From NCBI GenBank assembly GCA_005768755.1, contig VAFL01000005.1, positions 186,001 to 250,000 on the forward strand: a stretch of DNA of 64,000 bases, read 5' to 3'. A program made the translations under genes and the position numbers. The notes beneath the pieces are model-generated. The model saw nothing but the letters and a program-made list of their open reading frames with translations. It had not been told where the DNA came from and made no database searches. The DNA comes from Paracoccus denitrificans (GTDB taxonomy: Bacteria > Pseudomonadota > Alphaproteobacteria > Rhodobacterales > Rhodobacteraceae). The first letter of the stretch is position 1, and every line of letters begins with the position of its first letter. Below, piece after piece: positions 1 through 8,422 of this stretch.

Positions 1-522
1 CTGATGGTCGACTATCTGGTCCGTTCCGGCCATGATCCGCTCTTCCTGGCGATGCCGCAGGTCAACATCAACGCCGTTGAACGGATGCAGGCCTATCTGG
101 ACGCAATGGCCCGCCATGATCGTCCTTCCCAAATCATTGCCCCCGATATTGCCGACAATAGCTGGGATTTCGAGGCCCACGGCCTGGCTGTGATGCGCGC
201 CGAGTTTGCTGCCGGTCGTCACACACGCGCTTGCGTCCTGTGCGCGAACGATCGTGTGGCCCTTGGTGCGTTGAAGGCTGCGCATGAGTTCGGATTGTTC
301 CCGCAAGGCAAGGCGGGCGAGTTCCGGTTGGCCGGTCATGACAATGACGCACTGACGCGCTTTCTGCATCCGGGTCTGACGACGGTCGAGCAGGACGTGC
401 CACGCATCGCTTTTGAGGCTGTCGAAATACTCATGCGGCGCATCGAATCTCCGCGTCGCCCGAACGAGGCCCATGATTCGCGCCGGATCCCTGCGCGGCT
501 GGTGCTGCGCGAATCTGCGTAA
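1..522 (+). CDS. LacI-family transcriptional regulator, C-terminal part (cut by window edge)
   Basis: The reading frame is open from the first base, so the N-terminal helix-turn-helix lies outside the window. The visible 173 residues form the second half of a periplasmic-binding-protein-like ligand domain. The segment CVLCANDRVALGALKAA is the typical 'cloud-of-names' strand of LacI regulators that announces the effector cleft, followed by the GHDN and PGLTTVEQD strands seen near the end of LacI, PurR and CcpA-type proteins. It would bind a sugar or sugar phosphate and control nearby genes. It sits nine bases before the extended SorC reading frame and heads the sugar operon at 1660-8408. The family assignment is firm; the ligand is unknown. 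Confidence 0.85.
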   Translation: MMVDYLVRSGHDPLFLAMPQVNINAVERMQAYLDAMARHDRPSQIIAPDIADNSWDFEAHGLAVMRAEFAAGRHTRACVLCANDRVALGALKAAHEFGLFPQGKAGEFRLAGHDNDALTRFLHPGLTTVEQDVPRIAFEAVEILMRRIESPRRPNEAHDSRRIPARLVLRESA

Positions 523-608
523 GCTTTGCTGTGCCTGCATGCCAGATTGCCGCAATGCGCGAATTCAGGCAGGAATGGGTTGATGGTATATCAATTCGGC
601 AAGATTTC

Positions 609-1541
609 ATGACCAGACGGCCCCGCGGCGGCAAGCTTCTGACGCGCAGCATGATGCATATGGCGGCGCGCCTTCATTATCTGGACGGCCATTCCCAGAT
701 CGAGGTGGCCGAGCGGATGGAAGTCTCGACCGCGACGGTTTCGCGGCTGCTGTCGCTGGCGCGCGAGGAAGGTATCGTGCGCATTCAGGTCTCTGACCCG
801 GACGAGGCCGACACGCTTGGCAAGGATCTGGCGGACGCGTTGGGCCTGCAAATAGTGCATGTGGTCGAAAGTGATCGTGCTGCCGCGATTGGCCTGCATG
901 TCGCCGCGCTGCTGAAGGAAGCGCACCTGCCGCGACGGCCGGTGCTGGCACTTGGCTGGGGGCGCATGGTGCAGGCCGTGATCGCGGCCGGACTGCCCGA
1001 TCTGCCGGGCGGGACGGTGATCCCGGTTATCGGCGGGATGGAAGAAACGGCGGCGCATTTTCAGATTAACGAGTTCGTGCGGCGCACCGCGGAGCAGATG
1101 GGGGCGAGCGCACGCTTCCTGCATGCGCCCTCGACTGTCTCGGCCGAACTGCGCGAGGTCCTGGAACGGGATCCTGGTATTGCCGCATTGACCGGGCTTT
1201 GGGACCGGGTGGATGTGGCGCTTGTCGGGATCGGCCAGTTTCCGGCAACCTCGGGCCCGCAGCTACCGCGCTTTGCGGCCGATGACGCGCCGCGTGTGGT
1301 CGGGGATGTGGCACGCCATTATTATGATATTGATGGTCAACTGATACCCTGGCAGGGCCAGCAAAGCCTGATGTCGATCAGCGACGATCAACTGCGCCGG
1401 GTTCCCATGTCCATCGGTGTCGCAACAGGGCGCGAGAAGGCACACGCAATCATCGGCGCAGCACGGTCGGGACTGGTCAATACGCTGGTCACCGATATCC
1501 GCGCCGCAGCCGACATGGCGGAATTGCTGAGAATTCAGTAA
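609..1541 (+). CDS. SorC/DeoR-type sugar-binding transcriptional regulator
   Basis: This 310-residue protein has an N-terminal helix-turn-helix (about residues 10-50; the segment SQIEVAERMEVSTATVSRLL is the recognition unit) followed by a SorC-type sugar-phosphate-binding domain with the ALGWGRMVQAV, PVIGGMEE and GVATGREKAHAIIGA motifs. SorC regulators sense phosphorylated sugars and usually control the operon beside them, here the aldolase and kinase genes starting at 1660. I chose the ATG at 609 because the family normally begins shortly before the helix-turn-helix; an in-frame GTG at 531 would add 26 residues with no domain content, and neither start has a strong ribosome binding site. The family is certain; the effector sugar is not known. 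Confidence 0.85.
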   Translation: MTRRPRGGKLLTRSMMHMAARLHYLDGHSQIEVAERMEVSTATVSRLLSLAREEGIVRIQVSDPDEADTLGKDLADALGLQIVHVVESDRAAAIGLHVAALLKEAHLPRRPVLALGWGRMVQAVIAAGLPDLPGGTVIPVIGGMEETAAHFQINEFVRRTAEQMGASARFLHAPSTVSAELREVLERDPGIAALTGLWDRVDVALVGIGQFPATSGPQLPRFAADDAPRVVGDVARHYYDIDGQLIPWQGQQSLMSISDDQLRRVPMSIGVATGREKAHAIIGAARSGLVNTLVTDIRAAADMAELLRIQ

Positions 1542-1543
1542 CG

Positions 1544-1555
1544 GAAATATATTTC
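1544..1555. promoter_or_regulatory. Perfect 12-base palindrome in promoter region of the aldolase operon
   Basis: The gap between the SorC regulator and the aldolase gene contains GAAATATATTTC, a perfect palindrome within an AT-rich patch that stands out from the high-GC surroundings. It is a plausible operator for the SorC or LacI regulator just upstream. The similar string GATATATTT appears upstream of the divergent PfkB kinase near 10866, but that is only a partial match. Function is inferred from position. Confidence 0.35.
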
Positions 1556-1659
1556 TGAAAAATATTGTTGATATGCCGCAAGGCCCGCTTTAGCGCTGAA
1601 TAAGGCGCGGCGGTTTTCAACTGGTGCGCCCGCAGCTCCCTATTCTGGAAAGGCAGGCG

Positions 1660-2565
1660 ATGACCTCGGGCATGACCACGGCAGAACGGCGCGGCTATCA
1701 GCAAATTTGCGGCGATAACGGCATGATGATGGTTGTCGCCTGTGATCAGCGCGGCGGGATGCGCAAGGTGCTGGCCGATACGCCAGAGACGCAGAAGGCA
1801 ATTGATGAAGCCACCCTCGGTATCGTCAAGGCGGGGATCGTGAAGCATCTGGCGAACAAGGCGTCCTGCGTGCTGCTGGATGCGGTTTGTGCCGTGCCGC
1901 AGGTGGTTGATGAAGCTGTGCTGGCCCGTGATACCGGTCTGCTGATCGGACTGGATGCCTCGGGCTGGGATACCGACGCAAATGGCTATCAGATATCGAA
2001 ACTGGTGCCGGGCATCGATGCGCGCCGGGTTCGCGAACTTGGCGGGACCGGCGCGAAGCTGATGGTCTATCTGCGTCCCGATACGCCCGACGCCAACACG
2101 GTCAACCTGGGTATAATCCGCGATTGCATCGCCGATTTCGCGGCCGAGGATCTGCTGCTGGTCGTAGAGATCCTGACCTATCAATTGCCAGGCGAAAGCG
2201 ATGCGGATTACCGCGCGGCATTCCCCGGTCTGATCGTCGAAAGCGCCCGCATCTCGGTCGATCTGGGGTCGAAGGTCCTGAAGCTGCCCTATCCGGGCAC
2301 GCCAGAGGCCTGCGCAGAAATCACCGCCATCTGCGGCGATATTCCCTGGGCCGTGCTGTCTGCCGGTGTCGATCATTCGACATTCATCGGCCAGGTCGAA
2401 ACGGCAATGCAGAACGGTGCTTCCGGTGTGATTGCCGGGCGTGCATTGTGGAAGGACTGCATCTCGCTGGATGAGGAGGTCCGGCGAGACAGGTTGGAAA
2501 ACGTCGCCAGCGCGCGGCTTCGTGAAATTCAGGGCGTATTGGACCAATATGCGGGAAGGGTCTGA
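1660..2565 (+). CDS. LacD/YihT-family class I aldolase (tagatose-bisphosphate or related ketose-phosphate aldolase)
   Basis: The 301-residue product aligns by eye with the LacD (tagatose-1,6-bisphosphate aldolase) and YihT (sulfofructose-phosphate aldolase) family: the VACDQRGGMRKVL segment near residue 25 matches the VDQREAMR strand of YihT, and PWAVLSAGVDHSTF followed by AGRALW near the C-terminus matches its phosphate-site loops. Members form a Schiff base with a lysine and split a ketose phosphate into dihydroxyacetone phosphate plus an aldehyde. The ATG at 1660 follows a purine-rich AGGCAGG; a GTG at 1624 would add twelve residues. The ROK kinase gene overlaps its end by 17 bases, so the two are probably made together. 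It could act on tagatose, fructose or a modified ketose phosphate; no sulfoquinovose partner genes are visible. Confidence 0.8.
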   Translation: MTSGMTTAERRGYQQICGDNGMMMVVACDQRGGMRKVLADTPETQKAIDEATLGIVKAGIVKHLANKASCVLLDAVCAVPQVVDEAVLARDTGLLIGLDASGWDTDANGYQISKLVPGIDARRVRELGGTGAKLMVYLRPDTPDANTVNLGIIRDCIADFAAEDLLLVVEILTYQLPGESDADYRAAFPGLIVESARISVDLGSKVLKLPYPGTPEACAEITAICGDIPWAVLSAGVDHSTFIGQVETAMQNGASGVIAGRALWKDCISLDEEVRRDRLENVASARLREIQGVLDQYAGRV

Positions 2566-3448
2566 AAACACCATCGGCATAGATGTGGGCGGCACCAATA
2601 TCCGCGCCGCGCGGATATCTTCGGATGGTCGCCTAAATGGTCGCGTGACAGAACGGGTGGTATCCGACCGTGATGGTTTCCTGACGCAGGTGTTGCGGCT
2701 GATCAATGATTTGCGCAATGCCGGGACGAGGGCCGTCGGCATCGGTATCCCCGGTCGGATCGAGGCGGGAACGCAGCGCATTCTGTCAGCCGGTTATCTG
2801 GATATCGCCGGGTTGGATCTGCGCGCGCAGGTTGAGGCCGGGGCGGGGCTGCCTGCGATGATCGCCAATGATGCGACCATGGCCCTGATCGCAGAGGCGG
2901 CAATCGGCCACGACGACCAAAGCGGGCTTATCCTGATGGTGACTGTCGGGACAGGGATTGGCGGGGCGGCTGTGATGGATGGCAGGCCGTGGCAGGGCGG
3001 CGGGATTGCCGGGCAGTTTGGTCATATTGTCGTGGCGTCAGATGGACCTGTTTGTAATTGCGGTCGGCGTGGATGCGTCGAGACGCAAAGTTCGGGAACC
3101 GCTCTTGGCCGTTTGATCGTGGGTGAGGACCTGCCTGCAGATACGCGTGCAGGCGACCTTCTGGCCCGCGCCGCAAACGGAGAGGCGGTGCCGATTGCAA
3201 TCCTTGCTGATTGGGCCGAACCGATGCGCCGCGCGCTGGAAACTCTGGTCGCCGTGGCGGACCCGAAACTGATCGTGATCGGCGGCGGGCTTGGCGCGGA
3301 AATGGCGGCAGCACTTGCGCGACTGCCGAAGGGAAACAGCTGGTTCGGTCTGCCGGTCGCGACGGCACAGCTGGGCGACGATGCAGGCGTTATAGGTGCC
3401 GGCTTGGCGGTCATGCCCGCAGCCAAGGATGATGTGGGGGTGCCATGA
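2549..3448 (+). CDS. ROK-family sugar kinase
   Basis: The 299-residue protein starts with the phosphate-binding strand GIDVGGTNIRAARI typical of ROK kinases and glucokinases. It has the second ATP loop MVTVGTGIGGAAVMDG, a GHIVV motif, and the zinc-binding CNCGRRGCVET motif (a CxCGxxGCxE signature) that defines the family. These proteins phosphorylate hexoses such as glucose, fructose, mannose or allose. ROK repressors carry an N-terminal helix-turn-helix; this one does not, so it is an enzyme. It overlaps the aldolase gene by 17 bases and the next gene by four (ATGA), consistent with translational coupling. It probably supplies a sugar phosphate to one of the aldolases of the operon. Confidence 0.88.
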   Translation: MREGSENTIGIDVGGTNIRAARISSDGRLNGRVTERVVSDRDGFLTQVLRLINDLRNAGTRAVGIGIPGRIEAGTQRILSAGYLDIAGLDLRAQVEAGAGLPAMIANDATMALIAEAAIGHDDQSGLILMVTVGTGIGGAAVMDGRPWQGGGIAGQFGHIVVASDGPVCNCGRRGCVETQSSGTALGRLIVGEDLPADTRAGDLLARAANGEAVPIAILADWAEPMRRALETLVAVADPKLIVIGGGLGAEMAAALARLPKGNSWFGLPVATAQLGDDAGVIGAGLAVMPAAKDDVGVP

Positions 3449-4002
3449 AGCAGGCGGTGTTGGTCAACGGCGTGCCCGCCAGCGGCAAATCGACGGTGAC
3501 GCGCCAGCTTATCCGCGGACTGCAGACACAAGGCGCTGCTGCCATGCCGCTTTGCCTTGATACCGTGAAAGAGGGTCTGTTTGCCCAGATCGGAACCGGT
3601 GACCGCGAACATAACCGGATGCTCGGCCGGGCCAGTTATCATGCGATCTTCAACCTCATTGCCGAGATGCCGGACAACGTGCTGCCGGTGATCGACGCCT
3701 GGCACGGCTTCCAGCCTGAAACCGTGCTGCGCGACCATTTGGCGCGTGCCGGCATTCAGCATGTGGTCGAGATATGGGTTTCGATCCCGCCCGAGGAAGC
3801 GGCGCGGCGCTATCGCGCCCGCGCGGACGGCCGTCATGCAGGGCATCTGCCCGCCAGCTATGCTGACGAGCTGTTTGCCCTTGCGGGCAGGGCACGACCG
3901 CTTGCATTGGGTGCGGTCATTTCGCTGGACGGCAGTCAGGCCGTGCCCGGGGATCTTGCCCGCCGTGTGCTGGGCGAATTGCAATTGGCAGGCGCGGGCT
4001 GA
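3445..4002 (+). CDS. P-loop kinase-like protein (AAA_33 / zeta-toxin-like fold)
   Basis: The 185-residue protein opens with a Walker A loop, NGVPASGKSTVTRQL, and has a short P-loop kinase architecture related to chloramphenicol phosphotransferase, gluconate kinases and zeta-toxin-like enzymes. An acidic DAWHGF strand around residue 95 could bind substrate or magnesium, and the arginine-rich stretch AARRYRARADGRHAGH near residue 120 looks like the lid. It overlaps the ROK kinase gene by four bases, so it belongs to the sugar operon and most likely phosphorylates a small metabolite rather than acting as a toxin; no antitoxin gene is adjacent. I cannot name the substrate. Confidence 0.7.
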   Translation: MKQAVLVNGVPASGKSTVTRQLIRGLQTQGAAAMPLCLDTVKEGLFAQIGTGDREHNRMLGRASYHAIFNLIAEMPDNVLPVIDAWHGFQPETVLRDHLARAGIQHVVEIWVSIPPEEAARRYRARADGRHAGHLPASYADELFALAGRARPLALGAVISLDGSQAVPGDLARRVLGELQLAGAG

Positions 4003-4040
4003 TCGTCCGCAATGCCGGAATTTGAGGGAGGAACGAAATC

Positions 4041-4769
4041 ATGGCAGATTACGACAAGGGGCCGATCCTTGTGACCGGGGCCAGCGGCGGGATCGGCGGT
4101 GCGACAGTACAGCTTCTGGCCGATAAGGGTGCGGATGTGATCGCATCTGGTCAGAACGCAGAAAAGCTGGCCGAACTGGCAGCGAAGACCGGATGCCGGA
4201 CGCTGCCCTTCGATCTGACAAGCGAAGACAGCGTCAAGGCCGCGCTGGATGGTCTGGACCTTTGGGGCGTGGTCAATTGCGGTGGTTTCGGCGGCGAGAT
4301 AGCCACCCCGATGGAAACCGATATCGAGGTTTTCGACAAGGTCATCGCCATCAATGCGCGCGGTGCGCTGCTGGTGACGAAATACGCCTCGGCCAGCATG
4401 ATCCGGCTGGGGCAGGGGGGCGCGATCGTGAACGTCTCCAGCCAGGCCTCGCTGGTCGCGCTGAAGGGCCATATCAGTTATGGTTCGTCCAAGGCGGCGC
4501 TGGATAACATCACTCGCGTTTCGGCGCTGGAACTGGGACAATACGGCATCCGCGTGAATGGCGTGCATCCGACCGTGGTGATGACGCCGATGTCGGCCTG
4601 GTATTGGGGCCGGCCTGACATTGAAGGGCCGTTCCTCAGCCAGATGCCGCTTGGCCGTTGGGCGACCGAGGCCGAAATCGCCGCGCCAATTGCCTTTCTT
4701 CTGTCGGATGGTGCCTCGATGATCTCGGGCGTTTCGCTGCCCATTGATGGCGGGTTCACCGCAGTCTGA
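4041..4769 (+). CDS. SDR oxidoreductase resembling L-xylulose/dicarbonyl reductase (DCXR)
   Basis: This 242-residue short-chain dehydrogenase has the nucleotide-binding GASGGIG loop near residue 14, catalytic serine in NVSSQAS, and the YGSSK pair (catalytic Tyr and Lys) near residue 150. The strings NVSSQAS and HPTVVMTPMS followed by PLGRWA closely recall mammalian DCXR (L-xylulose reductase) and its bacterial relatives, which interconvert ketoses and polyols such as xylulose and xylitol. The usual NNAG motif is NCGG here. A good GGGAGG ribosome site precedes the ATG. Its position between a kinase and an aldolase suggests that it oxidises a polyol to a ketose, or the reverse. Confidence 0.82.
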   Translation: MADYDKGPILVTGASGGIGGATVQLLADKGADVIASGQNAEKLAELAAKTGCRTLPFDLTSEDSVKAALDGLDLWGVVNCGGFGGEIATPMETDIEVFDKVIAINARGALLVTKYASASMIRLGQGGAIVNVSSQASLVALKGHISYGSSKAALDNITRVSALELGQYGIRVNGVHPTVVMTPMSAWYWGRPDIEGPFLSQMPLGRWATEAEIAAPIAFLLSDGASMISGVSLPIDGGFTAV

Positions 4770-4784
4770 ATACCGGAGGAATTG

Positions 4785-5609
4785 ATGAAACAAGCACGGA
4801 TGAACCGCCTGTTCGGCATTTCTGGGAACTGCTTCGACGTGGCCATCGACCACGGCATGTTCAACGAGAAAAGCTTTCTTAGCGGGATCGAGGATATGCG
4901 TCACGCGATCGACGTTGTGGCAGGTGCCAGGCCCGACGCGATCCAGCTTCCGCCTGGGACCGCGCCGATCCTGCAATCGCGTCCCGGCAAGGACCGTCCG
5001 GCCCTGGTGCTGCGCACCGATATCGCCAATGTCTACGGCACGCCGCTGCCGCGCACGCTGTTTTCGGAAGTGATCGACCGCGCCGTAGATCAGGCCGTTC
5101 GCCTGGACGCTGCCTGCGCGGTCGTGAACCTGCTGATGCTGCCCGATGAGCCCGAGGTCTACGCCGCCTGCGTGCGCAACGTGAACCGTCTGAAGGTCGC
5201 CTGCGACGATGCCGGAATGCCCCTGATGGTCGAGCCGCTGGTCATGCAGGACAATTCCAAGGGCGGCTATATGGTCGACGGCAATATCGACAAGATCATG
5301 CCGCTGGTCAGGCAGGCTGTCGAACTTGGCGCTGATATCATCAAGGCAGATCCCTGCGACGATCCCACCGAATACCATCGCGTGATCGAGATCGCACAGG
5401 GCGTGCCGGTCCTGGTTCGGGGCGGCGGCAAGGTTTCGGACCAAGAGATCCTGAAGCGTACAAAGCTGCTGATGGACAATGGCGCGCGCGGCATCGTCTA
5501 TGGCCGCAACGTGATCCACCACGACAATCCTGCCGGCATGACGGCCGCACTTATGGCGATTGTTCATGACGGCGCGACTGCGGATCAGGCCATGGAAAGG
5601 CTGGGCTGA
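4785..5609 (+). CDS. DeoC/FbaB (LsrF-like) class I aldolase
   Basis: The 274-residue protein has the DeoC/FbaB-type TIM-barrel pattern: an early AIDHGMF strand, the MLPDEPEVY region, PLMVEPLV, and the segment ADIIKADPCDD whose lysine is the likely Schiff-base residue, ending with GGGKVSDQ and GIVYGRNV phosphate-binding loops. The family includes archaeal-type fructose-bisphosphate aldolase and the AI-2 enzyme LsrF. The ATG at 4785 follows GGAGGA directly; a TTG three bases earlier is less likely. The next gene starts on its stop codon (TGATG). With the LacD-type and KbaZ-type aldolases this is one of three different aldolases in 8 kb; the substrate is not apparent. Confidence 0.8.
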   Translation: MKQARMNRLFGISGNCFDVAIDHGMFNEKSFLSGIEDMRHAIDVVAGARPDAIQLPPGTAPILQSRPGKDRPALVLRTDIANVYGTPLPRTLFSEVIDRAVDQAVRLDAACAVVNLLMLPDEPEVYAACVRNVNRLKVACDDAGMPLMVEPLVMQDNSKGGYMVDGNIDKIMPLVRQAVELGADIIKADPCDDPTEYHRVIEIAQGVPVLVRGGGKVSDQEILKRTKLLMDNGARGIVYGRNVIHHDNPAGMTAALMAIVHDGATADQAMERLG

Positions 5610-6754
5610 TGCGCGCCATCAGGTTCGGTATCATCGGCTGCGGATTGATGGGCCGCGAATTCGCCTCGGCAGCCGCGCGCTGGATGCATCTGTCGGATAT
5701 GAAGGCCCGGCCCGAGATCGTGGCGGTCTGCGACACCAATCCCGCGCTGATGGACTGGTTTTCGGAACATGTGTCATCCGTCACGCAGGAGACCACCGAT
5801 TACCGCGAATTGCTGTCCAATCCCGAAGTCGAGGCCATCTATTGCGCCGTTCCGCATGTGCTGCACGCCAACATGTATCCTGAAATCATCGCCTCGGGCA
5901 AAGCGCTTCTGGGCGAAAAGCCGTTCGGGATGGACCGTGCGCAGAACGATGCGATCATGGCGGCGCTGAAGGACGGACCGGGCCAGCTGGTGCGATGTTC
6001 GTCGGAAATGCCATTTTATCCCGGCGCGCAAAGGGTGATCGAATTCGCCCGCTCTGGCGCGCTTGGCGACATGCTCGAGGTCGAATGCGCCTTCCTGCAT
6101 TCCTCGGACATCAATCCCGACAAGGTCATCAACTGGAAGCGCATGGTCGATGTGAACGGCGAATATGGCTGCATGGGCGATCTGGGGATGCATGTCTGCC
6201 ACGTGCCGCTGCGCTTGGGCTGGCGGCCGAAATCGGTGCATGCGAGCTTGGTCAAGCGTGTCACCACGCGCCCCGACGGCAAGGGCGGGCAGGTGCCCTG
6301 CGAAACGTGGGACAACGCGACCATCACCGGCATGGTGGGCGAGGGGGCGGCGGTTTTCCCGCTGGTCCTGAAGACCTGGCGCATCGCGCCGGGCGAGTCG
6401 AACACCTGGTCGATCCGGGTCCTGGGAATGCGCGGCTCTGCCGAATTCTCGACCAAGAATCCCCGGCAATGGCGCTTCTTGCGCTATGAACCGGGCGGCG
6501 CGCAATGCTGGCAGGTCGAGGATCTGGGCTATCAGTCGCTGTTTCCGGCGATCACCGGCGGCATCTTCGAGTTCGGCTTCACCGACGCCATCCAGCAGAT
6601 GTGGGCCGCTTTCGTCGACGAACTGGCCGGCGGCGATGCGAAGGGCTTCCATTGCGCCACCCCGGATGAAGCCGCCGCACATCATGCCATTCTGACCGCC
6701 GCGCTGATCTCGGGCGTCGAGGGCCGCGTGGTCGAGGTGGAGTATCCGCAATGA
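5609..6754 (+). CDS. Gfo/Idh/MocA-family sugar oxidoreductase
   Basis: The 381-residue protein begins with a Rossmann strand, IRFGIIGCGLMGREFASAA, and has the conserved EKPFG motif (lysine of the Gfo/Idh active site) near residue 105 and the MGDLGMHVCHVPL segment whose histidine belongs to the catalytic region. These NAD(P)-dependent enzymes oxidise or epimerise inositols, sugars and amino sugars. It starts on the stop codon of the aldolase gene and overlaps the isomerase gene by four bases, so it is firmly within the operon. A role in oxidising the starting sugar or polyol is likely, but the exact substrate cannot be read from sequence. Confidence 0.88.
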   Translation: MRAIRFGIIGCGLMGREFASAAARWMHLSDMKARPEIVAVCDTNPALMDWFSEHVSSVTQETTDYRELLSNPEVEAIYCAVPHVLHANMYPEIIASGKALLGEKPFGMDRAQNDAIMAALKDGPGQLVRCSSEMPFYPGAQRVIEFARSGALGDMLEVECAFLHSSDINPDKVINWKRMVDVNGEYGCMGDLGMHVCHVPLRLGWRPKSVHASLVKRVTTRPDGKGGQVPCETWDNATITGMVGEGAAVFPLVLKTWRIAPGESNTWSIRVLGMRGSAEFSTKNPRQWRFLRYEPGGAQCWQVEDLGYQSLFPAITGGIFEFGFTDAIQQMWAAFVDELAGGDAKGFHCATPDEAAAHHAILTAALISGVEGRVVEVEYPQ

Positions 6755-7422
6755 AGCGATCCGAAATCAACGCTGCCATCCGCAGGGCCGATGCGACGCT
6801 GGAACAGCACGGCTGGGCAATGCCCGATTTCGCCAGCTGGTCCGGCGAAGACCACAGGGCCCATGCCACCCGCAGCGAATGGTTGCGCGATCGCCAGATC
6901 GGCTGGGATGTGACCGATTTCGGCTCTGGCGAATTCGCGCGCCGGGGGCTTGTGCTGTTCTGCGTCCGCAACGGCATTTTTGGCGCCGAGGGCGAGCGGC
7001 CCTATGCCGAAAAGCTGCTTTTCGTCGAGGTTGGGCAGGAAACGCCCTTCCACGCACATCGCATGAAGTTGGAGGATATTATTGTCCGGGGCGGCGGCAC
7101 GCTGTGTATCGAGTTCACCCCCGAGGGTTCTGAGACCCCGCTGAGCGGCGAACCGGTCGGTGACACGGTGCGCATCGACGGCGCCGAATTTCCAGCCTAT
7201 GGCCGCATCCACCGCCTTCGTGCAGGGCAGGGCATCACCGTGCCGCGCGGGATGCAGCATCGCTTCTGGGGCGAGGATGCGCCGGTTTTCCTGGCCGAGG
7301 TCAGCCAGTGCAATGACGACCGCAACGACAATTTCTTCCTTGAGCCCATCGGCCGCTTCTCAAGGATCGAGGAGGACGAGGCCGCGTATCGCCCGCTGTG
7401 GAACGAAGGGGGCGGGCGATGA
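6751..7422 (+). CDS. D-lyxose/D-mannose-family ketol-isomerase
   Basis: The 223-residue cupin-type protein matches the D-lyxose isomerase family (E. coli and Bacillus sugar isomerases that interconvert D-lyxose with D-xylulose and D-mannose with D-fructose). The metal-binding string HAHRMKLED near residue 97 supplies two His and one Glu, and a further His lies in the PRGMQHRFWGED segment near residue 170, completing the manganese site. Length fits the family (about 220-230 residues). It overlaps both neighbours by four bases. Together with the PfkB kinase next door it implies isomerisation of an aldose to a ketose followed by phosphorylation and aldol cleavage. Confidence 0.85.
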   Translation: MKRSEINAAIRRADATLEQHGWAMPDFASWSGEDHRAHATRSEWLRDRQIGWDVTDFGSGEFARRGLVLFCVRNGIFGAEGERPYAEKLLFVEVGQETPFHAHRMKLEDIIVRGGGTLCIEFTPEGSETPLSGEPVGDTVRIDGAEFPAYGRIHRLRAGQGITVPRGMQHRFWGEDAPVFLAEVSQCNDDRNDNFFLEPIGRFSRIEEDEAAYRPLWNEGGGR

Positions 7423-8408
7423 CATCGCGCGAACGGCGCGGGATTGCCTGCGCCGGGAACTGGATCCTAGATATCGTTCACGACATCCCGGCCTGGCCGG
7501 AAAAATCGGACCTGGTGCAGATCACGAAGCAGGTCAGCGGGTTGGGCGGCGGGCCTGCGAATGTCGCCGCCGGGCTGATGGCGATGGGCGCGGGCTATCC
7601 CGTGGTGCCGGTCGGGCTGGTCGGCGCGCGTTCACTTGGGGATGAGATGCTGGCGCTGGCGCAAGAGGCCGGGCTGGACACGGCGCGGATAGGGCGCACC
7701 TCGGCGGCGACGACCTCGCAGACGCATGTCATGAACGTGCCGGGCGACAGCCGGACCTTCTTTCACCACACAGGCGCGAACGACCTGCTGGATGCGCAGA
7801 TGATCGACGTGGCCGGGCTGGCCGGGATGGGGCTGAAGATCTTTTATCTCGGGTATCTGAACCTGCTGGCGACGCTTGACGCGCCGGGCGAGGATGGGCG
7901 CCCGCGCGCCGCTTCTGTCTTGGGCGAAGCGCGGGCGCGCGAAATGATCACCTGCGTCGATCTGGTTTCGTCGCAAAGCCCGGCCTTCCGCGATACCGTC
8001 TTCGGCTGCCTGCCCGATATCGACTATCTGTTCCTGAACGAGACCGAGGCTGCCCGCGCCACCGGCCTGACGATTACGGGACCAGAGGATGAGCCGGGCA
8101 TGATCGCGGCCGCCCGCGCCCTTGCAAAAGGCGGTGTCCGGTGCGCCATCATCATGCACTCACCCGCAAGGACGGTCTGGCTGGAGGATGATGCGACCCA
8201 GGTATTCAGCCCGCAACCGCTGCCCGCCAACAGGATCGTCAGTTCTGTCGGTGCGGGGGATGCCTTTGCGGCCGGAGTCATTCACGGACTTCATGAGGGA
8301 TGGCGTCGCGAGGCCGCCGTCGCGCTTGGCTTTCGGGCCGCAGCGGCCTGTCTTGGAACCCAGACCGCGACAGGTGGGCTGGGCCCGGAACTGCTTGACG
8401 CCCCGTGA
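7419..8408 (+). CDS. PfkB-family carbohydrate kinase
   Basis: The 329-residue protein carries the N-terminal GGGPANVAAGLMAMG motif and the C-terminal PfkB signature SVGAGDAFAAGVIHG, in which the Asp is the catalytic base and the GAGD turn forms the anion hole. PfkB kinases phosphorylate fructose, tagatose-6-phosphate, 2-keto-3-deoxygluconate, ribose and similar sugars. The ATG at 7419 overlaps the isomerase stop codon. It is the last gene of the forward operon and faces the KbaZ/PfkB pair on the other strand across a 14-base gap, with no obvious hairpin terminator there. It probably makes the phosphorylated ketose used by an aldolase of this locus. Confidence 0.87.
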   Translation: MTSRERRGIACAGNWILDIVHDIPAWPEKSDLVQITKQVSGLGGGPANVAAGLMAMGAGYPVVPVGLVGARSLGDEMLALAQEAGLDTARIGRTSAATTSQTHVMNVPGDSRTFFHHTGANDLLDAQMIDVAGLAGMGLKIFYLGYLNLLATLDAPGEDGRPRAASVLGEARAREMITCVDLVSSQSPAFRDTVFGCLPDIDYLFLNETEAARATGLTITGPEDEPGMIAAARALAKGGVRCAIIMHSPARTVWLEDDATQVFSPQPLPANRIVSSVGAGDAFAAGVIHGLHEGWRREAAVALGFRAAAACLGTQTATGGLGPELLDAP

Positions 8409-8422
8409 TGCCGTCGTCTGTG

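Noticed and set aside
1489..2781. Long minus-strand open frame (430 codons) opposite the LacD-type aldolase and ROK kinase genes
   Set aside because: High-GC shadow of well-supported plus-strand genes; its translation has no domain-like pattern and is rich in His, Arg and Gln.
3445..4002. Zeta-type toxin of a toxin-antitoxin pair
   Set aside because: No epsilon-like antitoxin gene, and the gene is translationally coupled within a sugar operon.
3936..5567. 543-codon minus-strand frame
   Set aside because: Antisense shadow of the SDR and aldolase genes, which have clear motifs on the plus strand.
1660..8408. Sulfoquinovose (sulfo-EMP) pathway, suggested by the YihT-like aldolase and PfkB kinase
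   Set aside because: No sulfoquinovosidase, AGE-type isomerase, sulfolactaldehyde reductase or sulfonate exporter is visible; the D-lyxose-type isomerase and other aldolases point to ordinary sugars.
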